DNA of 5,082 nt from Myxococcales bacterium. Lineage in GTDB: Bacteria > Myxococcota > Myxococcia > Myxococcales > Myxococcaceae. A program made the position numbers and the translations under genes. Below, one piece after another: positions 3,631 to 5,082 of the stretch (position 1 is its first letter; every line of letters starts with the position of its first letter). The notes under the pieces are model-generated. The model worked only from the letters and a program-made list of their open reading frames with translations, ran no database searches and was not told where the DNA came from. The stretch spans positions 5,018 through 10,099 of the forward strand of contig PMBV01000196.1 of the NCBI GenBank assembly GCA_003153055.1. The letters are read 5' to 3'.

Positions 3631-5082
3631 AGCGCGTCCTCCGGCTCGGCGTCTGCCTTGCTCTTGGGGGGTGTCTTGGAATTGGAGGCAGCCGCTGGGG
3701 GCGCCTTCGAAGCCGGGCCGCGAACTGGCTCGGCTCTCGGTTCTGGATCGGCTCTCGGCTCAGGGTCGGCTCTTGGCTTGGGCTCCACCCTGCCCTTCGA
3801 GGGGGGAGGCGCCACCTCAGGCGTCGTGTTGGCGGTGCGCTGGACGTTGACCTCTCGTGCTCGGTTCCGAACCTCGGCCGCCTTGTCGGCTCCGACTCCG
3901 CTGTTGCTCTGAATCGAGGTGACGAGGTCGGCACCGTACGACTGCTGCCGGTCCGCGGGGACCTTCAGCTCGGCCACCTCCTCACGCATCTTCGGGAAGC
4001 GCTCGGGGGCGTACTTGTTCCTGAGGAGGTCGAGGGCCGCGCGGGTGCACGCGTTGAACACGTCGAGCTCTTGGCTCTTCTGCACCACCGAGGCAAACGC
4101 CTCCAGGGCCTTCTTCTTGAGCGGCTCGGCCTGCTGGTCGAATTGAGGCCGCACCTCGATCAACAGATCTTCGGGCAGCCCCTTGGGCACCGGGAAGTTG
4201 GTCAGCTGGTCGGCGAGCTGATCGTAGCCCATGCCGATTTTGTGCAGCGCGCAGATGGCCGGGTCGGCCGACTTGAACGCCACCGTCTTGGTGTAGGCCT
4301 TCTGCAGCTCGAGGAGCGCCTGCGTCTTGGAGTTGATGCTGGACTTCAGCTCGCCGGGGTTCCCCACCGAGGTCCACCGGAGCCTGAGGCCCGAATACCG
4401 CCGCCAGTCGTCCTCGTTGGCGATGAAGGACGCCCGCGCCACCGCGTCGAGGGCATGAATGTCGAGGGCATCACGAGCTCGCTTGGGAAGCTTCTCGTAG
4501 TAGTCCTGAATGCGGTTGTAGACACCTTTGGCGGCCTTGGCGTTCTTGAGCTTCTCTTCGTAGACCGACGCCAGCCGGCCCTCGGCCTGGAGCACCTTGT
4601 TGGGGTCCTTCACGTACTTCTTCTCGTAGTCCTCGATGCCCCGGAGCACCTTCTGCCAGGCGCCGAGCCGCTCGTGGAGGTCGAGGATCGACTTCTCGAC
4701 GGCCTCGGCCTCCTTCGAGTTGGGCCACAGGTCGAGGTACTTCTCGCGATCCTTGAGCGCCTGCTTGAGGGTGCCGAGGCCTTCGCGGAACACCCCTGCG
4801 TTGAAGAGCGCGTCCTGGGCTCGCGACTCTTCCCATACCTGCTCGGCGGCCTCCTTCTTGCCATCGTCCTTGCCCTTGTGGGCCCTCGGCGCCCCCCTCT
4901 TGCCGCCGGTCTTCCCCTTCTCGAAGTTGGCAGCGTAGACCTCGTAGTAGTCGGCCGCCGCGTCGAAGTCGGCGATGGCCTCGTAGCCCTCGGCCAGCGC
5001 ATACAATGACTGGGGGACGTACTGCGACTTCGGGTGCCGCTGAATCAGCTGCTTGCGAACCTCGATGGCGCGATCGATGGCC
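3627..5082 (-). CDS. gltD: TPR/helical-repeat protein, GltD/AgmU-like, 5' part missing
   Basis: The frame is open through the right edge, so the N-terminal part is outside the window; 484 C-terminal residues are visible (fragment numbering from the first full codon). Residues 1-55 are a TPR-like pair with HPKSQYVPQSLYALAEGY and AIADFDAAADYYEVYAANF. A basic Lys/Gly/Arg-rich loop follows (55-78), then more helical repeats (80-200; ALFNAGVFREGLGTLKQAL, then DREKYLDLWPNSKEAEAVEKS). A helical C-terminal domain spans about 200-390, including KALEAFASVVQKSQELDVF. The last 65 residues are a disordered Pro/Lys-rich tail with a triple RADPEP-type repeat, ending EPEDAL. M. xanthus GltD (AgmU) is a very large TPR protein of the gliding complex encoded just before GltE, and NfsD is the sporulation paralogue. 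The same order, size trend and overlap with the lipoprotein gene support this call. An internal TTG at 5006 is not the start, because the TPR continues upstream of it. Confidence 0.78.
   Translation of the reverse strand, partial: AIDRAIEVRKQLIQRHPKSQYVPQSLYALAEGYEAIADFDAAADYYEVYAANFEKGKTGGKRGAPRAHKGKDDGKKEAAEQVWEESRAQDALFNAGVFREGLGTLKQALKDREKYLDLWPNSKEAEAVEKSILDLHERLGAWQKVLRGIEDYEKKYVKDPNKVLQAEGRLASVYEEKLKNAKAAKGVYNRIQDYYEKLPKRARDALDIHALDAVARASFIANEDDWRRYSGLRLRWTSVGNPGELKSSINSKTQALLELQKAYTKTVAFKSADPAICALHKIGMGYDQLADQLTNFPVPKGLPEDLLIEVRPQFDQQAEPLKKKALEAFASVVQKSQELDVFNACTRAALDLLRNKYAPERFPKMREEVAELKVPADRQQSYGADLVTSIQSNSGVGADKAAEVRNRAREVNVQRTANTTPEVAPPPSKGRVEPKPRADPEPRADPEPRAEPVRGPASKAPPAAASNSKTPPKSKADAEPEDAL
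3637..3642 (-). promoter_or_regulatory. Ribosome binding site of the TPR lipoprotein gene
   Basis: GGAGGA lies 6 bases before GTG 3630 and inside the last codons of the upstream gene, where it encodes part of Pro-Glu-Asp in the EPEDAL tail. With the 4-base GTGA start/stop overlap it indicates coupled translation of the two TPR proteins. Confidence 0.8.
3727..3780 (-). repeat. 18-bp tandem repeat, three copies, in the GltD-like tail
   Basis: Three imperfect 18-base units (3727-3744, 3745-3762, 3763-3780) lie head to tail inside the GltD-like gene and encode consecutive Arg-Ala-[Asp/Glu]-Pro-type hexapeptides (RADPEP, RADPEP, RAEPVR-like). The units keep the reading frame. They belong to a Pro-rich, probably extended periplasmic tail, and copy number is likely to vary between strains. 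Confidence 0.7.

Noticed and set aside
3627..5006. TTG 5006 as the true start of the GltD-like gene
   Set aside because: The frame continues to the window edge with good TPR sequence (including QLIQRHPKSQYVPQS) directly upstream, so the gene is cut by the window.
3465..5009. A 514-codon plus-strand open frame antisense to the GltD-like gene
   Set aside because: Its low-complexity Leu/Gly/Arg-rich translation reflects the complementary codon pattern of the TPR gene and shows no recognisable domain.

Overview
The window is very GC-rich, with strong G/C bias at codon third positions and long spurious antisense reading frames. It encodes a pair of TPR proteins that resemble the GltD (AgmU) and GltE (AglT) components of the Myxococcus gliding-motility envelope machine, or their sporulation paralogues NfsD and NfsE. 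Together these point to a myxobacterium (Myxococcota, Cystobacterineae such as Myxococcus, Corallococcus, Archangium or Cystobacter). This assignment comes from protein character and gene pairing, not from a database search.

Layout from right to left. Positions 5082-3627 (minus) hold the last 484 codons of a large TPR/helical-repeat protein (GltD/AgmU-like), open at the window edge. Its stop codon overlaps the GTG start of the next gene, a 490-aa TPR lipoprotein (GltE/AglT-like, 3630-2158 minus). The two are almost certainly translationally coupled. The lipoprotein gene is the last gene of this operon: six bases beyond its stop it meets, tail to tail, a plus-strand gene (1081-2151) for a 356-aa probably exported protein of unknown function. 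Its start faces a divergent intergenic region (902-1080), from which a two-gene type II toxin-antitoxin module is read leftward: antitoxin 901-668, then a RelE/ParE-type toxin 665-357. Positions 1-356 hold no confident gene; a weak, partial minus-strand frame may enter from the left edge.

The two TPR genes should act together in the periplasm and at the outer membrane as scaffold parts of an envelope-spanning complex. In M. xanthus gltD-gltE are, to my knowledge, followed by gltF and further glt genes. Here the operon stops after gltE. Both proteins also end in nearly the same tail (EPEDAL and EPEDSL) after low-complexity Pro/Lys/Glu stretches. The toxin-antitoxin pair and the exported protein are separate transcription units with no evident functional link to the TPR pair. 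I see no RNA gene, insertion sequence or CRISPR array.
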